Assembly: GCA_030532895.1 (NCBI GenBank)
Contig: JAUNKF010000025.1
Span: 1-49,350, forward strand
Source: Lautropia sp.
Lineage (GTDB): Bacteria; Pseudomonadota; Gammaproteobacteria; Burkholderiales; Burkholderiaceae_E
Reading direction: 5' to 3'
DNA: 49,350 nt
The notes under the pieces are model-generated. The model was not told where the DNA came from and made no database searches. It saw only the letters and a list, made by a program, of their open reading frames with translations. Made by a program: the position numbers and the translations under genes. Of the stretch, positions 1-8,322 are shown piece by piece. Every line of letters begins with the position of its first letter. Position 1 is the stretch's first letter.

Positions 1-3
1 AAA

Positions 4-79
<76 letters not shown>

Positions 80-452
80 TGGCGATCAAGAGATGAAATT
101 ATATACCGATTTTTTTGTGTTGTGCAAGTCTTTTTTCTTGCGAAGTTCAGACCTGAACAACGAACCTGCCAGAAAACTTGTCGACCTGTTTTGGCTATGA
201 AAGCCGCCGAAAAATTCTCTAACGGGCAACCGATTCCAAGATTCTATACTGCAAGTTATTCTGTTGTCCAATCGTTTTGTGATCTGATTGGCAACACCCT
301 GACGACAAGCCCCCTTTTCCAGGGCATTCGTCACGGTGGGCAGGCTCCGCGCCAGGTAGCTCACGTCTGCAGAACAGTGCCAACCCGCTGATTTTCAAAG
401 CATTTTCATCTCACGCTTTCCTTTCACCCGTTTGTAGAGTCATTCAAGCATC
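80..452. other. Intergenic region tRNA-Ala / folD
   Basis: About 370 bases of unusually A/T-rich DNA between the leftward tRNA and the rightward folD. It holds the tRNA promoter near its left end. Short open frames in it look random in composition and show no family features. No convincing folD promoter or ribosome binding site stands out. Confidence 0.6.
98..127 (-). promoter_or_regulatory. Sigma70-type promoter of tRNA-Ala
   Basis: On the minus strand a perfect -10 TATAAT (98-103) lies 18 bp downstream of a TTGCAC -35 box (122-127). The expected start is about 10 bases upstream of the tRNA 5' end. The A/T-rich spacer contrasts with the GC-rich surroundings. This is seen directly in the sequence; use as the promoter is inferred from position. 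Confidence 0.7.
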
Positions 453-1319
453 ATGAGCGCACAACTGATCGATGGTGTTGCCATCTCCGCCCAAGTTCGG
501 GAAGAAGTCCGCCAGGCAGCGGCCCATATCCTTGAAACGGCCGGGCGCCGCCCTGGCCTGGCCGTGATCCTGGTGGGTGACTCTGCCGCCTCCCAAGTCT
601 ATGTGCGCAACAAAATCCGGGCTTGCGAAGCGGCCGGCTTTCATTCGGTGAGCGAACACCTGCCCGAGAGCACGACCGAAGCCGAGTTGCTCGCACTCCT
701 GAGCAAACTCAATCAGGATCCCTCCGTCGATGGCATTCTGGTTCAGTTGCCCCTGCCCCCCCACATCGATACGCGCCGCGTGATCGAGGCCATCGCCCCC
801 GACAAGGACGTGGATGGCTTTCACGTCAGCAACGCCGGCGCGCTGATGACGGGCGCCCCTCAGCTCGTGCCCTGCACCCCGCTCGGCGTGATGCGGCTGC
901 TGGCGCACACCGGCGTGCCGCTGCGTGGCGCCGAAGCCGTCGTGATCGGCGCCAGCAACCTGGTCGGCAAGCCCCAGTTGCACCTACTGCTGGCTGCCGG
1001 CGCCACGGTCACGCTCTGCAACAGCAAGACCCGCGACCTGGCTGCCCAGGCGCGTCGGGCCGACATTCTGGTCGTGGCCGTTGGGCGCCCGAACATGGTG
1101 ACGGCCGACATGATCAAGCCGGGCGCCGTCGTCATCGACGTGGGCATCAACCGGCTGCCCGATGGCAAGCTGACGGGCGATGTGGATTTTGAAGCCGCCC
1201 GCGACGTGGCAGGCTGGATCACGCCGGTGCCCGGTGGCGTCGGCCCGATGACGATCGCCATGCTGCTTCAGAACACGATCACGGCCGCCCGCCGTCATCT
1301 GAATCTGCCGGATGCCTGA
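453..1319 (+). CDS. folD: Bifunctional methylenetetrahydrofolate dehydrogenase / methenyltetrahydrofolate cyclohydrolase
   Basis: This cytosolic enzyme interconverts 5,10-methylene-, 5,10-methenyl- and 10-formyl-tetrahydrofolate using NADP, feeding purine and formyl-Met synthesis. At 288 residues it has the length of E. coli FolD. Visible motifs: Y50-x3-K54 (YVRNK, the catalytic Tyr/Lys), [10 protein letters not shown] at 93-102, KDVDG at 118-122, the nucleotide-binding turn GASNLVGKP at 166-174, and the C-terminal signature PGGVGPMT at 260-267. All key residues are intact. The ATG at 453 gives the usual FolD N-terminus, though its Shine-Dalgarno is weak. The M3 peptidase follows 364 bases on. 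A formate-THF ligase (44261-45934), which supplies the same cofactor pool, lies elsewhere in the window. Confidence 0.97.
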   Translation: MSAQLIDGVAISAQVREEVRQAAAHILETAGRRPGLAVILVGDSAASQVYVRNKIRACEAAGFHSVSEHLPESTTEAELLALLSKLNQDPSVDGILVQLPLPPHIDTRRVIEAIAPDKDVDGFHVSNAGALMTGAPQLVPCTPLGVMRLLAHTGVPLRGAEAVVIGASNLVGKPQLHLLLAAGATVTLCNSKTRDLAAQARRADILVVAVGRPNMVTADMIKPGAVVIDVGINRLPDGKLTGDVDFEAARDVAGWITPVPGGVGPMTIAMLLQNTITAARRHLNLPDA

Positions 1320-1683
1320 AGGCCACCAGATGATGAAAAGATAGCGCAAACGACGCAATCAGGGCCCCCGCATCAGGTCGAGCAGATCGGTTCGCCTGGC
1401 CGGGCTGCCATCAGCTGCCTGCACCCCGGCCCTCCCCCATGCTGCTGCCCAGACGGCCATTGGGGTGACCCGGCATTGCAATCCACCAGAAACGGCCCAA
1501 ACTGGGAACATGGCAAACAGCGGGCAGCATCATGGCTGTTTGCCCCGACACTCGAACCACTCAACGGATCCGTGGGCACGTGTCCGGCAGGAAAGCATCC
1601 TCGCATCAGCCGACCCGATCTCCGTACACCTGACCAGCCCCCTCAATCCATGTCCCTTGAAGGGGACTCAAGAAGAGCACACG
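1320..1683. other. Intergenic region folD / M3 peptidase with a hairpin
   Basis: This holds a perfect 10-bp inverted repeat, GGCAAACAGC (1512-1521) and GCTGTTTGCC (1535-1544), around a 13-nt loop. There is no T-tract on either side, so it is not a typical intrinsic terminator; it may be a transcript-stabilising or pausing hairpin. The peptidase frame is open upstream through this region from 1465, but that extension has no recognisable protein character. Confidence 0.5.
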
Positions 1684-3891
1684 ATGACAGCCTCTCAAAC
1701 TGCCACCCCCCACAACCCGCTGCTGGACGGCCCGAAGTCCTTGCCCCGTTTCAGTGAAGTACGCCCTGAGCACGTCAGCCCGGCCCTGGATACGCTGCTG
1801 GCCGAAGCCGAAGAAGCCCTGACGCAAGTGACGGCTGACGGCACGCCTGCCACCTGGCAGGATGTGGCCCTGCCGCTGCAACGTGGCACGGAGCGGCTCT
1901 CCCACGCTTGGGGGCTGGTGCAGCACCTCAATTCGGTCGCGGATTCACCCGCACTGCGTGAAACCTTCAACCAGAACCTGCCTCGTGTGGTGGAGTTCTG
2001 GACGCGGCTGGGGCAAAACAGTGCCCTTTTCAGCAAGTACAAGGCGCTGAAACACGGTGAGGGCTATCAGGCACTCGATGGCGCCCGCCGCAAGGCACTC
2101 GACAACGAGGTGCGTGATTTCACCTTGAGTGGCGCGGAGCTGCAGTCGCCGGCGCGTGAACGCTTTGCCGCCATTCAGGAAGAACTGGCGGCACTCACCC
2201 AGCGCTTTTCCGAAAACGTGCTCGATGCCACCAATGCCTTCGAGCTGATCATTCCCGACACGCCCGAAGGGCGTGAACGCCTGGCCGGTCTGCCGGACGA
2301 TGCGGTCACGGCCGCCCGGGCGGATGCCGAACGCCAGCAAAAAAGCGGCTACCGCTTCACGCTGCATTTTCCGTCGTACTTCCCGGTGATCCAGTACGCG
2401 CACGACCGCAGCCTGCGTGAAACGCTGTATCGGGCCTATGTCACCCGTGCGGCCGAAGGCAGCGAGCAGGACAACACGGCGCTGATGCACCAGATTCTGG
2501 CACTGCGCCAGGAAAAGGCCCAATTGCTCGGCTATCACCATTACGCCGAGCTATCGCTCGTGCCGAAAATGGCTGATTCACCAGGTGAGGTCGAACATTT
2601 CCTGCGTGACCTGGCCCGTCGCGCCCGCCCCTTTGCCGAGAAGGATCTGGCCGAGCTGCGAGCCTTTGCCCGCGAGACGCTGGGGATGGACACGCTGGAA
2701 GCCTGGGATCTGGCCTATGCCAGCGAAGCACTGAAGCAGGCACGCTATGCCTTCTCGGACAACGAGGTCAAACAATATTTCTCGCTACCTCGCGTGCTGG
2801 ATGGGCTGTTCCGGCTGATCGAGCGCCTGTTCGGCGTCGTGATCAAGGATGACCAGGCCGAGGGCTGGCACCCGGATGTGCGCTTTTACCGGATCGAGTC
2901 GAAGACGGGCGAGCTGGTCGGCCAGTTCTATCTGGATCTCTACGCCCGCGAGGCCAAGCAGCCCGGCGCCTGGATGAACGACTGCCGCGGCCGCCACCAT
3001 GAAACGCTCGATGGCAGCCTGCAGACCCCGATCGCGTATCTGGTCTGCAATTTCCAGGCACCCGTCAACGGTCGCCCGGCACTGCTCACGCATGATGACG
3101 TGACGACACTCTTTCACGAGTTCGGCCACGGCCTGCATCACCTGCTGACCCGTGTCGACACGCTGGCCGTCTCCGGCATTTCGGGTGTGGAATGGGATGC
3201 GGTCGAGCTACCGAGCCAGTTCATGGAAAACTGGGCCTGGGAGTGGGATATCGTCGAGTCGATGACGGCCCACGTCGACACCGGCGAGAAGATGCCCCGC
3301 GCGCTTTTCGACAAGATGCTGGCGGCCCGCAATTTCCAGGCCGGCCTGCAAACGTTGCGCCAGATCGAATTTGCCGTCTTCGACATGCTGCTGCACCAGC
3401 AACTGGCCGGACAGGATGCTCAGCACGCAGCAGAGACCACCGCAGCCACCAGTGAGCCTCACACCACAAGCAACGGGCAAGCCAGGCAGCCAGGCGCACC
3501 CGACGGCGGCACCGGACAACCCGAGCCGACAGCAGCCCCCGGCCGCCGCGATTCGATCCAGCAACTGCTCGACCGGGTACGCGAGGAAGTGGCGGTTTTG
3601 GTGCCACCTGCGTTCAACCGCTTCCAGAACAGCTTCAGCCACATCTTTGCCGGCGGTTATGCAGCGGGTTATTACAGCTACAAATGGGCCGAAGTGCTCT
3701 CTGCCGACTGCTATGCGGCCTTCGAGGAGGCCACGCCGGCCGACCCGACGGTGGGTGAACGATTCCTCACGGAAATCCTCTCTGTAGGCGGCAGTCGACC
3801 GGCCATCGACTCATTCAAGGCGTTCAGAGGTCGGGCGCCCGAGCTGGATGCCCTGCTCCGTCATAATGGGATGGTAGAAACCGTCGCCTGA
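1684..3891 (+). CDS. prlC: M3 family zinc metallopeptidase, oligopeptidase A-like
   Basis: This cytosolic zinc oligopeptidase degrades short peptides, including cleaved signal peptides. It is 735 residues, longer than the roughly 680 of E. coli PrlC. The zinc site is intact: HEFGH at 478-482 (two His ligands and the catalytic Glu), followed by E508 in VELPSQFMENW, which aligns with the third ligand. The start at 1684 is chosen because MTASQ...NPLL...LPRFSEVRPEHV is the usual family N-terminus and an AAGAAG-like ribosome site precedes it. Oddity: residues about 580-622 form a Gln/Ala/Pro/Thr/Gly-rich low-complexity insert between conserved catalytic-domain segments (LLHQQL and the later SFSHIFAGGYAAGYYSY), where relatives have a short loop. 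Confidence 0.93.
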   Translation: MTASQTATPHNPLLDGPKSLPRFSEVRPEHVSPALDTLLAEAEEALTQVTADGTPATWQDVALPLQRGTERLSHAWGLVQHLNSVADSPALRETFNQNLPRVVEFWTRLGQNSALFSKYKALKHGEGYQALDGARRKALDNEVRDFTLSGAELQSPARERFAAIQEELAALTQRFSENVLDATNAFELIIPDTPEGRERLAGLPDDAVTAARADAERQQKSGYRFTLHFPSYFPVIQYAHDRSLRETLYRAYVTRAAEGSEQDNTALMHQILALRQEKAQLLGYHHYAELSLVPKMADSPGEVEHFLRDLARRARPFAEKDLAELRAFARETLGMDTLEAWDLAYASEALKQARYAFSDNEVKQYFSLPRVLDGLFRLIERLFGVVIKDDQAEGWHPDVRFYRIESKTGELVGQFYLDLYAREAKQPGAWMNDCRGRHHETLDGSLQTPIAYLVCNFQAPVNGRPALLTHDDVTTLFHEFGHGLHHLLTRVDTLAVSGISGVEWDAVELPSQFMENWAWEWDIVESMTAHVDTGEKMPRALFDKMLAARNFQAGLQTLRQIEFAVFDMLLHQQLAGQDAQHAAETTAATSEPHTTSNGQARQPGAPDGGTGQPEPTAAPGRRDSIQQLLDRVREEVAVLVPPAFNRFQNSFSHIFAGGYAAGYYSYKWAEVLSADCYAAFEEATPADPTVGERFLTEILSVGGSRPAIDSFKAFRGRAPELDALLRHNGMVETVA

Positions 3892-3966
3892 TCTTGCTCA
3901 TCCGGATGTGTCCCTTGTCGTTTGCTGTCTGGATGGTCTGATCAGCCAACCCTGATCTGGATGGAC

Positions 3967-4647
3967 ATGAACATCAAGGACACACCGGCAAAAATGCTTC
4001 TGCTCACGGCTTGCACGCTGTCGGCCATGTCCGTCATGAGCGCGGAATACAAATGGCTCGATGACAACGGCGGGGTCGTCTATGGCGACAACCCGCCAGC
4101 CGAAGGCGCCACACCACTGCGCAGCACAGGCACCACGGTGAGCCAGACGATCAATCCGGCCAAGCCCGATCCCCTGCTCGCCTTACCACTCGACCTTCGC
4201 ACGGCTGCCCGCTCGCAGCCCGTGGTGCTCTACAGTGCGCAGGATTGCCAACCCTGCGCACAGGCCAGCCAGCACCTGAAGAACCGTGGCATACCGTTCC
4301 AGGAATGGCTGGTGTCGAGTCATGCCGACTTTGAGAAGTTCCGCACGCTCGGTTTCACCGGCAACGGCTTTCCGGCGCTCAGCATCGGGCAAAACCGTCA
4401 GGTGGGCTTTGAAGCCAAGGCTTGGGACAAACTGCTGGACGTGGCCGGCTATCCGCGGGATCGGCGCCTGCCCAGCACCTACCAGTATCCGGCCGTCGCC
4501 CGCCTGAGCGAAGAACCTGGCAACAGCGGTGACGTGGTGACGGCCCAACCAGAGCATCAGGTGATCCTGCACGGCAACAAGACAGCCACACGCCCGGCAC
4601 CGACCAGACGGGAGCCTGTACCGGACGCCACGACCGTTCGCTTCTGA
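3967..4647 (+). CDS. Exported DUF4124 protein with glutaredoxin-like CxxC domain
   Basis: About 226 residues. The N-terminus (positively charged, then LLLTACTLSAMSVMSA) looks like a signal peptide cleaved near residue 26. A DUF4124 motif follows (EYKWLDDNGGVVYGDNPP, about 27-44). From about residue 85 there is a thioredoxin-fold segment PVVLYSAQDCQPCAQA with C94-x2-C97, like glutaredoxin and DsbC-type redox sites. The tail beyond about 170 is low complexity. A periplasmic thiol-disulfide role is inferred; no partner is encoded next to it. ATG codons at 3961 and 3967 are both possible; GGATGG upstream favours 3967. The gene follows the M3 peptidase on the same strand. Confidence 0.8.
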   Translation: MNIKDTPAKMLLLTACTLSAMSVMSAEYKWLDDNGGVVYGDNPPAEGATPLRSTGTTVSQTINPAKPDPLLALPLDLRTAARSQPVVLYSAQDCQPCAQASQHLKNRGIPFQEWLVSSHADFEKFRTLGFTGNGFPALSIGQNRQVGFEAKAWDKLLDVAGYPRDRRLPSTYQYPAVARLSEEPGNSGDVVTAQPEHQVILHGNKTATRPAPTRREPVPDATTVRF

Positions 4648-4926
4648 GTAGCCCAATACCGGCCAGCATCGAAGGCCAGCCCCCGCGTGCGTCACTCATG
4701 CCCTCATGGGGCGTGGGGCCACATGCGGCCCTGTCTGCACACCAAGGAGGCTGCGCGTGCAACGAATCCGTGTGTAACGCGCGCTATCCGCTATCATCAT
4801 CGTCGCTTCAGGCAACCAGAGTCCGGCCCCACGGCTGGCCGACAACCGGGTCGTGGCAAGGCGACCGGCAGCCGTCCGGCGCCTCTCATGCACCACGACC
4901 GCCCAACCGGAGGCGGACGATACACC

Positions 4927-5871
4927 ATGAATCTTCAACAACTGCGTTCCGTTCGCGAGGCCATCCGGCGGGGCTACAACCTGACCGAGGTGGCCCGAGC
5001 ACTGCACACCTCGCAACCGGGCGTGAGCCGCCAGATCCGTGAGCTGGAACACGAGCTGGGCTTCGAGCTGTTCGTGCGCGCCGGCAAGCGCCTGACCTCA
5101 CTGACCCCGGCCGGCAGTCTGGCCGTGCCGATCATCGAGAGCATCCTGAACGGGGCGGAAAACCTGCTGCGCACCGGCGAGGAATATTCAAAACAGTCAG
5201 CCGGCAAACTGTCGATTGCCGCCACCCACTCGCAGGCCCGCTATGCACTGCCGGATGCCGTGCGGGATTTCCGGCAGCGTTATCCGGAGGTGCATCTTCA
5301 CCTGCACCAGGGCTCACCGTCACAGGTGGCGGAGATGCTGCTCGATGGTGAAGCCGATATCGGCATCGCCACCGAAGGCTTGCTCGATTACGACGGGCTG
5401 GTGACCTTGTCCTGCTACCGCTGGACGCACAGCGTGCTGGTGCCACCAGGACACCCGCTGCTGGCGGATGACAAGCTCACGCTCAGCCGACTGGCGCAGT
5501 TTCCGATCATCACCTACAGCACTGGCTTCACAGGCCGCACGCACATCGACCAAGCCTTTGCGCGTGAACAACTGGAACCCGAGATCGTGCTGACGGCGAT
5601 GGACGCCGACGTGCTCAAAACCTATGTCGAGCTGGGACTAGGCGTGGGCATCATTGCCTCGATCGCCTTCGACGAGGAGCGGGACACGCGCTTGCGAGCC
5701 ATCGATGCGGGGCAGCTGTTTCCGGTCAACACGACCCGACTGGCCTTCAGGCGTGGCATCTTCCTTCGCAGCTATGTCTATGACTTCATCGAAACCTTTG
5801 CCTCCCCGCTGACCAGGGCCGTCGTGGAACAGGCCGCCAACCAGGAACCCGGCATCGACTTTCAGATTTAG
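4927..5871 (+). CDS. cysB: LysR-family regulator of sulfur assimilation, CysB/Cbl type
   Basis: 314 residues, close to the usual 320 or so of CysB. The N-terminal winged helix-turn-helix begins MNLQQLRSVREAI and includes TSQPGVSRQIRELEHELG. The effector domain carries family-specific stretches: ATHSQARYALP, LHQGSPSQVAEML, IATEGL, FTGRTHIDQAF, TAMDADVLKTYVELGLGVGIIAS and FLRSYVYDF. In enterobacteria CysB senses N-acetylserine or O-acetylserine and activates sulfate uptake and reduction genes. CysB and Cbl cannot be separated by eye. The frame is open upstream to 4687, but the CysB N-terminus fixes the start at 4927. The next genes, facing it, are cysA and serine acetyltransferase, whose product chemistry supplies the known inducer. 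Confidence 0.92.
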   Translation: MNLQQLRSVREAIRRGYNLTEVARALHTSQPGVSRQIRELEHELGFELFVRAGKRLTSLTPAGSLAVPIIESILNGAENLLRTGEEYSKQSAGKLSIAATHSQARYALPDAVRDFRQRYPEVHLHLHQGSPSQVAEMLLDGEADIGIATEGLLDYDGLVTLSCYRWTHSVLVPPGHPLLADDKLTLSRLAQFPIITYSTGFTGRTHIDQAFAREQLEPEIVLTAMDADVLKTYVELGLGVGIIASIAFDEERDTRLRAIDAGQLFPVNTTRLAFRRGIFLRSYVYDFIETFASPLTRAVVEQAANQEPGIDFQI

Positions 5872-5872
5872 A

Positions 5873-5928
5873 GCGTGCCATGCGCACCCAGCGCGGCTGT
5901 CGCCAGGACGAAGCAGCGCATGACACGC
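5873..5928. repeat. Foldback copy of the GTGTCATGC intergenic repeat (copy A)
   Basis: Starting 2 bases after the cysB stop codon, GCGTGCCATGCGC (5873-5885) and GCGCATGACACGC (5916-5928) form inverted arms matching at 12 of 13 positions around a 30-nt spacer. It sits between the convergent ends of cysB and cysA. The right arm with its flank (5909-5928, read on the minus strand) matches the family 20-mer at 17 of 20 positions. It may act as a bidirectional terminator or a REP-like element; there is no T-tract. Confidence 0.75.
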
Positions 5929-5935
5929 ATCGGCT

Positions 5936-7030
5936 TCAGATCATCGAGGCCGGGTCGGCCGGCTGCTCCGTGCTGCCAGCCCAGTCGGCGCCTGCCTCGA
6001 AGCGGGTTTCCTGACGGGCGCGCAGGTGGGCGGGCGTACCGCGTTCGAGCCTCATGCGAGCCTTGAGGGCCAGATAAGCCGCCCGTGACATTTCCACGTC
6101 GATGAAACTGTCATCATCCTGACGGCGAAATTCGAGCCGGGTACGCGGGCCGACCGTAAGTGCCTGCGAAAAGCGCACCGGCAGAGTGCCCGGCTGCGGC
6201 TCGGCAAGCACATCGATTTCGTGCGGGCGCACATAGACCACTTCCTCCGGGCGGGCCGGATCCCCGCCCGCCTCACCTGCCCGGCTGTCGAAATGCCCAC
6301 GAAAGAGGTTCACGTCGCCGAGAAACTTCAGCACGAAAGGGGTGGCCGGCCGGTCGTAGACCTCCTCCGGGCTGCCATTCTGCTCGACCCTGCCCTTGTT
6401 CAGCACCACGACGCGGTCAGCCACCTCCATTGCCTCGTCCTGGTCATGGGTGACGAAGACGCTCGTGACGTGCATCTCATCATGTAGCCGACGCAACCAG
6501 CGACGCAAGGATTTGCGCACCTGCGCATCGAGGGCCCCGAAAGGCTCGTCGAGCAGCAGCACCCTCGGCTCCACGGCCAACGCTCGGGCCAGCGCGATGC
6601 GCTGGCGCTGGCCGCCCGAGAGCTGCGAAGGATAACGGTCGGCCAACCAGTCGAGCTGCACGAGTTGCAGCAGGCTCATCACCTTCTCACGAATCGCCGC
6701 CTCGGTCGGCCGCACGGCTCGCGGCATGACCCGAAGCCCGAAGGCCACGTTCTCGAAGATCGTCATGTGGTTGAAGAGCGCATAGTGCTGGAAAACGAAA
6801 CCGACCTGGCGGGCGCGGGGATCGTCCTGCGTGGCATCCTTGCCATGAAACAGCACCTGGCCGCTGTCGGGCTGCTCCAGCCCGGCGATGATGCGTAACA
6901 GCGAGGTCTTGCCCGACCCGGACGGCCCGAGCAGGGCCACCAGCTCGCCGGAGCCGATCGCCAGCGAAATGTCGTCACACACCACGGTCTGGCCGAAGCG
7001 CTTGTTCAGGTTCTGGATCAGGATGCTCAT
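5936..7030 (-). CDS. cysA: Sulfate/thiosulfate ABC importer ATPase CysA
   Basis: A 364-residue ATPase that powers sulfate and thiosulfate import with the CysT/CysW permeases and the Sbp binding protein. It has Walker A GPSGSGKT (35-42), Q-loop around FQHYALF, signature LSGGQ (137-141), Walker [13 protein letters not shown] (157-168) and the switch His in VTHDQDEA (H195). The C-terminal half is the regulatory TOBE-like region of the CysA/PotA class. The ATG at 7030 begins [12 protein letters not shown], the standard CysA start; a TTG at 7054 would add eight residues. It lies 24 bases downstream of serine acetyltransferase, so the two are probably co-transcribed. Its membrane partners are about 5 kb away (12550-14249). 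Confidence 0.95.
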   Translation of the reverse strand: MSILIQNLNKRFGQTVVCDDISLAIGSGELVALLGPSGSGKTSLLRIIAGLEQPDSGQVLFHGKDATQDDPRARQVGFVFQHYALFNHMTIFENVAFGLRVMPRAVRPTEAAIREKVMSLLQLVQLDWLADRYPSQLSGGQRQRIALARALAVEPRVLLLDEPFGALDAQVRKSLRRWLRRLHDEMHVTSVFVTHDQDEAMEVADRVVVLNKGRVEQNGSPEEVYDRPATPFVLKFLGDVNLFRGHFDSRAGEAGGDPARPEEVVYVRPHEIDVLAEPQPGTLPVRFSQALTVGPRTRLEFRRQDDDSFIDVEMSRAAYLALKARMRLERGTPAHLRARQETRFEAGADWAGSTEQPADPASMI

Positions 7031-7054
7031 GCAGGTTCGTTCGTTGTCAGACAA

Positions 7055-8035
7055 TCAGATGCCAAAGGCATTCCACAGCTCGGCATCATCGGCTTGCATC
7101 TTCACGACCTCGACCTCAGGCGCCGTCACGGCCAGTGCCTGCGACACCATGCTGCCGGGGGGCACGCTGCGCGTGAGCCAGACATTGCCGCCGATGACGG
7201 AGCCACGGCCGATGGTGACACGGCCAAGCACCGTTGCCCCGGCGTAAATCACCACATCGTCTTCGACGATCGGGTGTCGTGGCTCGCCCTTCACGAGCGA
7301 ACCGTCCTCGCCTTGGGTGAAGCGCTTGGCGCCGAGCGTGACGGCCTGATAGAGGCGCACGCGACGGCCGATGACGGCGGTTTCGCCGATGACCACGCCC
7401 GTGCCATGATCGATGAAGAAATGCGAACCGATCTGCGCCCCGGGATGGATGTCGATGCCCGTGGCAGAGTGTGCCAGCTCTGCCATCAGTCGTGCCGTCA
7501 GCTTCATACCCTGGCGATAAAGCAAATGCGCAAAACGATGATGGATCATCGCCCAGACGCCCGGATAACTGATCAGCACCTCATCGACGCTGTTGGCGGC
7601 CGGGTCACCTTGAAAGGCGGCCTCCACGTCGGTGTCGAGCAGTTCGCGCACCTTCACCAGATCGCGGCTGAAGGCCCGGATGATGGCCACCGCCCGCGCA
7701 CTGCCTTCATCACACAACTCACGCTCGCCGGAGAGGTAGAGCAGCTCGCGGCGAACCTGCTGATGCAGCGCCGACAGCGCCAGATCCAATGTGTAGCCCA
7801 CGTAGTGGTCGATATTCTCCGCGCACAGATCGGGCTTGCCCAGCCAGTGCGGGAACAGTGCCGCCGCCAGCCCATCGACCACCTCCGCCAGCACCACCCG
7901 CGAAGGCAGGCTGGGCGGCTGGCCATCGGGCCGGCGGGCATGCAGCCCGGCCTGACGCAATTCGCCCAGGCGCTCGACCGCCTCATCCACGCCGAAGGAC
8001 AGCGATCTCCCCTTTTTCAGATCCATGCAATCCAT
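7055..8035 (-). CDS. cysE: Serine O-acetyltransferase (long form, EpsC/SrpH-like)
   Basis: This enzyme transfers acetyl from acetyl-CoA to serine to make O-acetylserine, the carbon skeleton for cysteine and precursor of the CysB inducer. It is 326 residues, longer than enteric CysE (273) and like the EpsC/SrpH subgroup. An alpha-helical N-terminal half precedes the left-handed beta-helix with hexapeptide repeats from about residue 195: HSATGIDIHPGAQIG, then FIDHGTGVVIGETAVIG carrying the catalytic-type His, GAKRF, and VIGGNVWLT. It begins ATG at 8035 (ATG at 8026 also possible). Position between cysB/cysA and the rest of the sulfate genes supports the role. Confidence 0.92.
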   Translation of the reverse strand: MDCMDLKKGRSLSFGVDEAVERLGELRQAGLHARRPDGQPPSLPSRVVLAEVVDGLAAALFPHWLGKPDLCAENIDHYVGYTLDLALSALHQQVRRELLYLSGERELCDEGSARAVAIIRAFSRDLVKVRELLDTDVEAAFQGDPAANSVDEVLISYPGVWAMIHHRFAHLLYRQGMKLTARLMAELAHSATGIDIHPGAQIGSHFFIDHGTGVVIGETAVIGRRVRLYQAVTLGAKRFTQGEDGSLVKGEPRHPIVEDDVVIYAGATVLGRVTIGRGSVIGGNVWLTRSVPPGSMVSQALAVTAPEVEVVKMQADDAELWNAFGI

Positions 8036-8322
8036 GCAGTCATCCCCGTGTTTGATCTTTAACCAACACCATCGATGCCAGAACTATACCCTGCCCCCCG
8101 GACATGAGGCCCTCGCCCGGTGAACCTTTATTATCACGAATCCCCATCTTGCGGCCTTTGACGCCCTGGGCATGCCTGTGGTTGGCAACGTGCCGACGCG
8201 TCGCCTGGCCGTCGAGGTGCAAGCCCCGGCTGCCCAAGGCAGCACCTTGGGCCAGCACGGGGAAGACGGCGTTCATCGGCAGCGCCGCCCCGCCCTCCAC
8301 CTGAACCGCTCCCTACCACGGC
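8036..8322. other. Divergent intergenic region with a short hairpin
   Basis: This is the divergent gap between serine acetyltransferase and the cation antiporter. A TATAGT box on the minus strand (about 8089) could be a -10 for the acetyltransferase, but no good -35 is seen. An 8-bp perfect inverted repeat, GCCCAAGG (8232-8239) and CCTTGGGC (8245-8252), sits in the antiporter leader. A reading frame from 8172 has no family features and was not called. Confidence 0.4.

Noticed and set aside
7031-7054. TTG start for cysA at 7054
   Set aside because: No ribosome site precedes it and the ATG at 7030 gives the standard CysA N-terminus.
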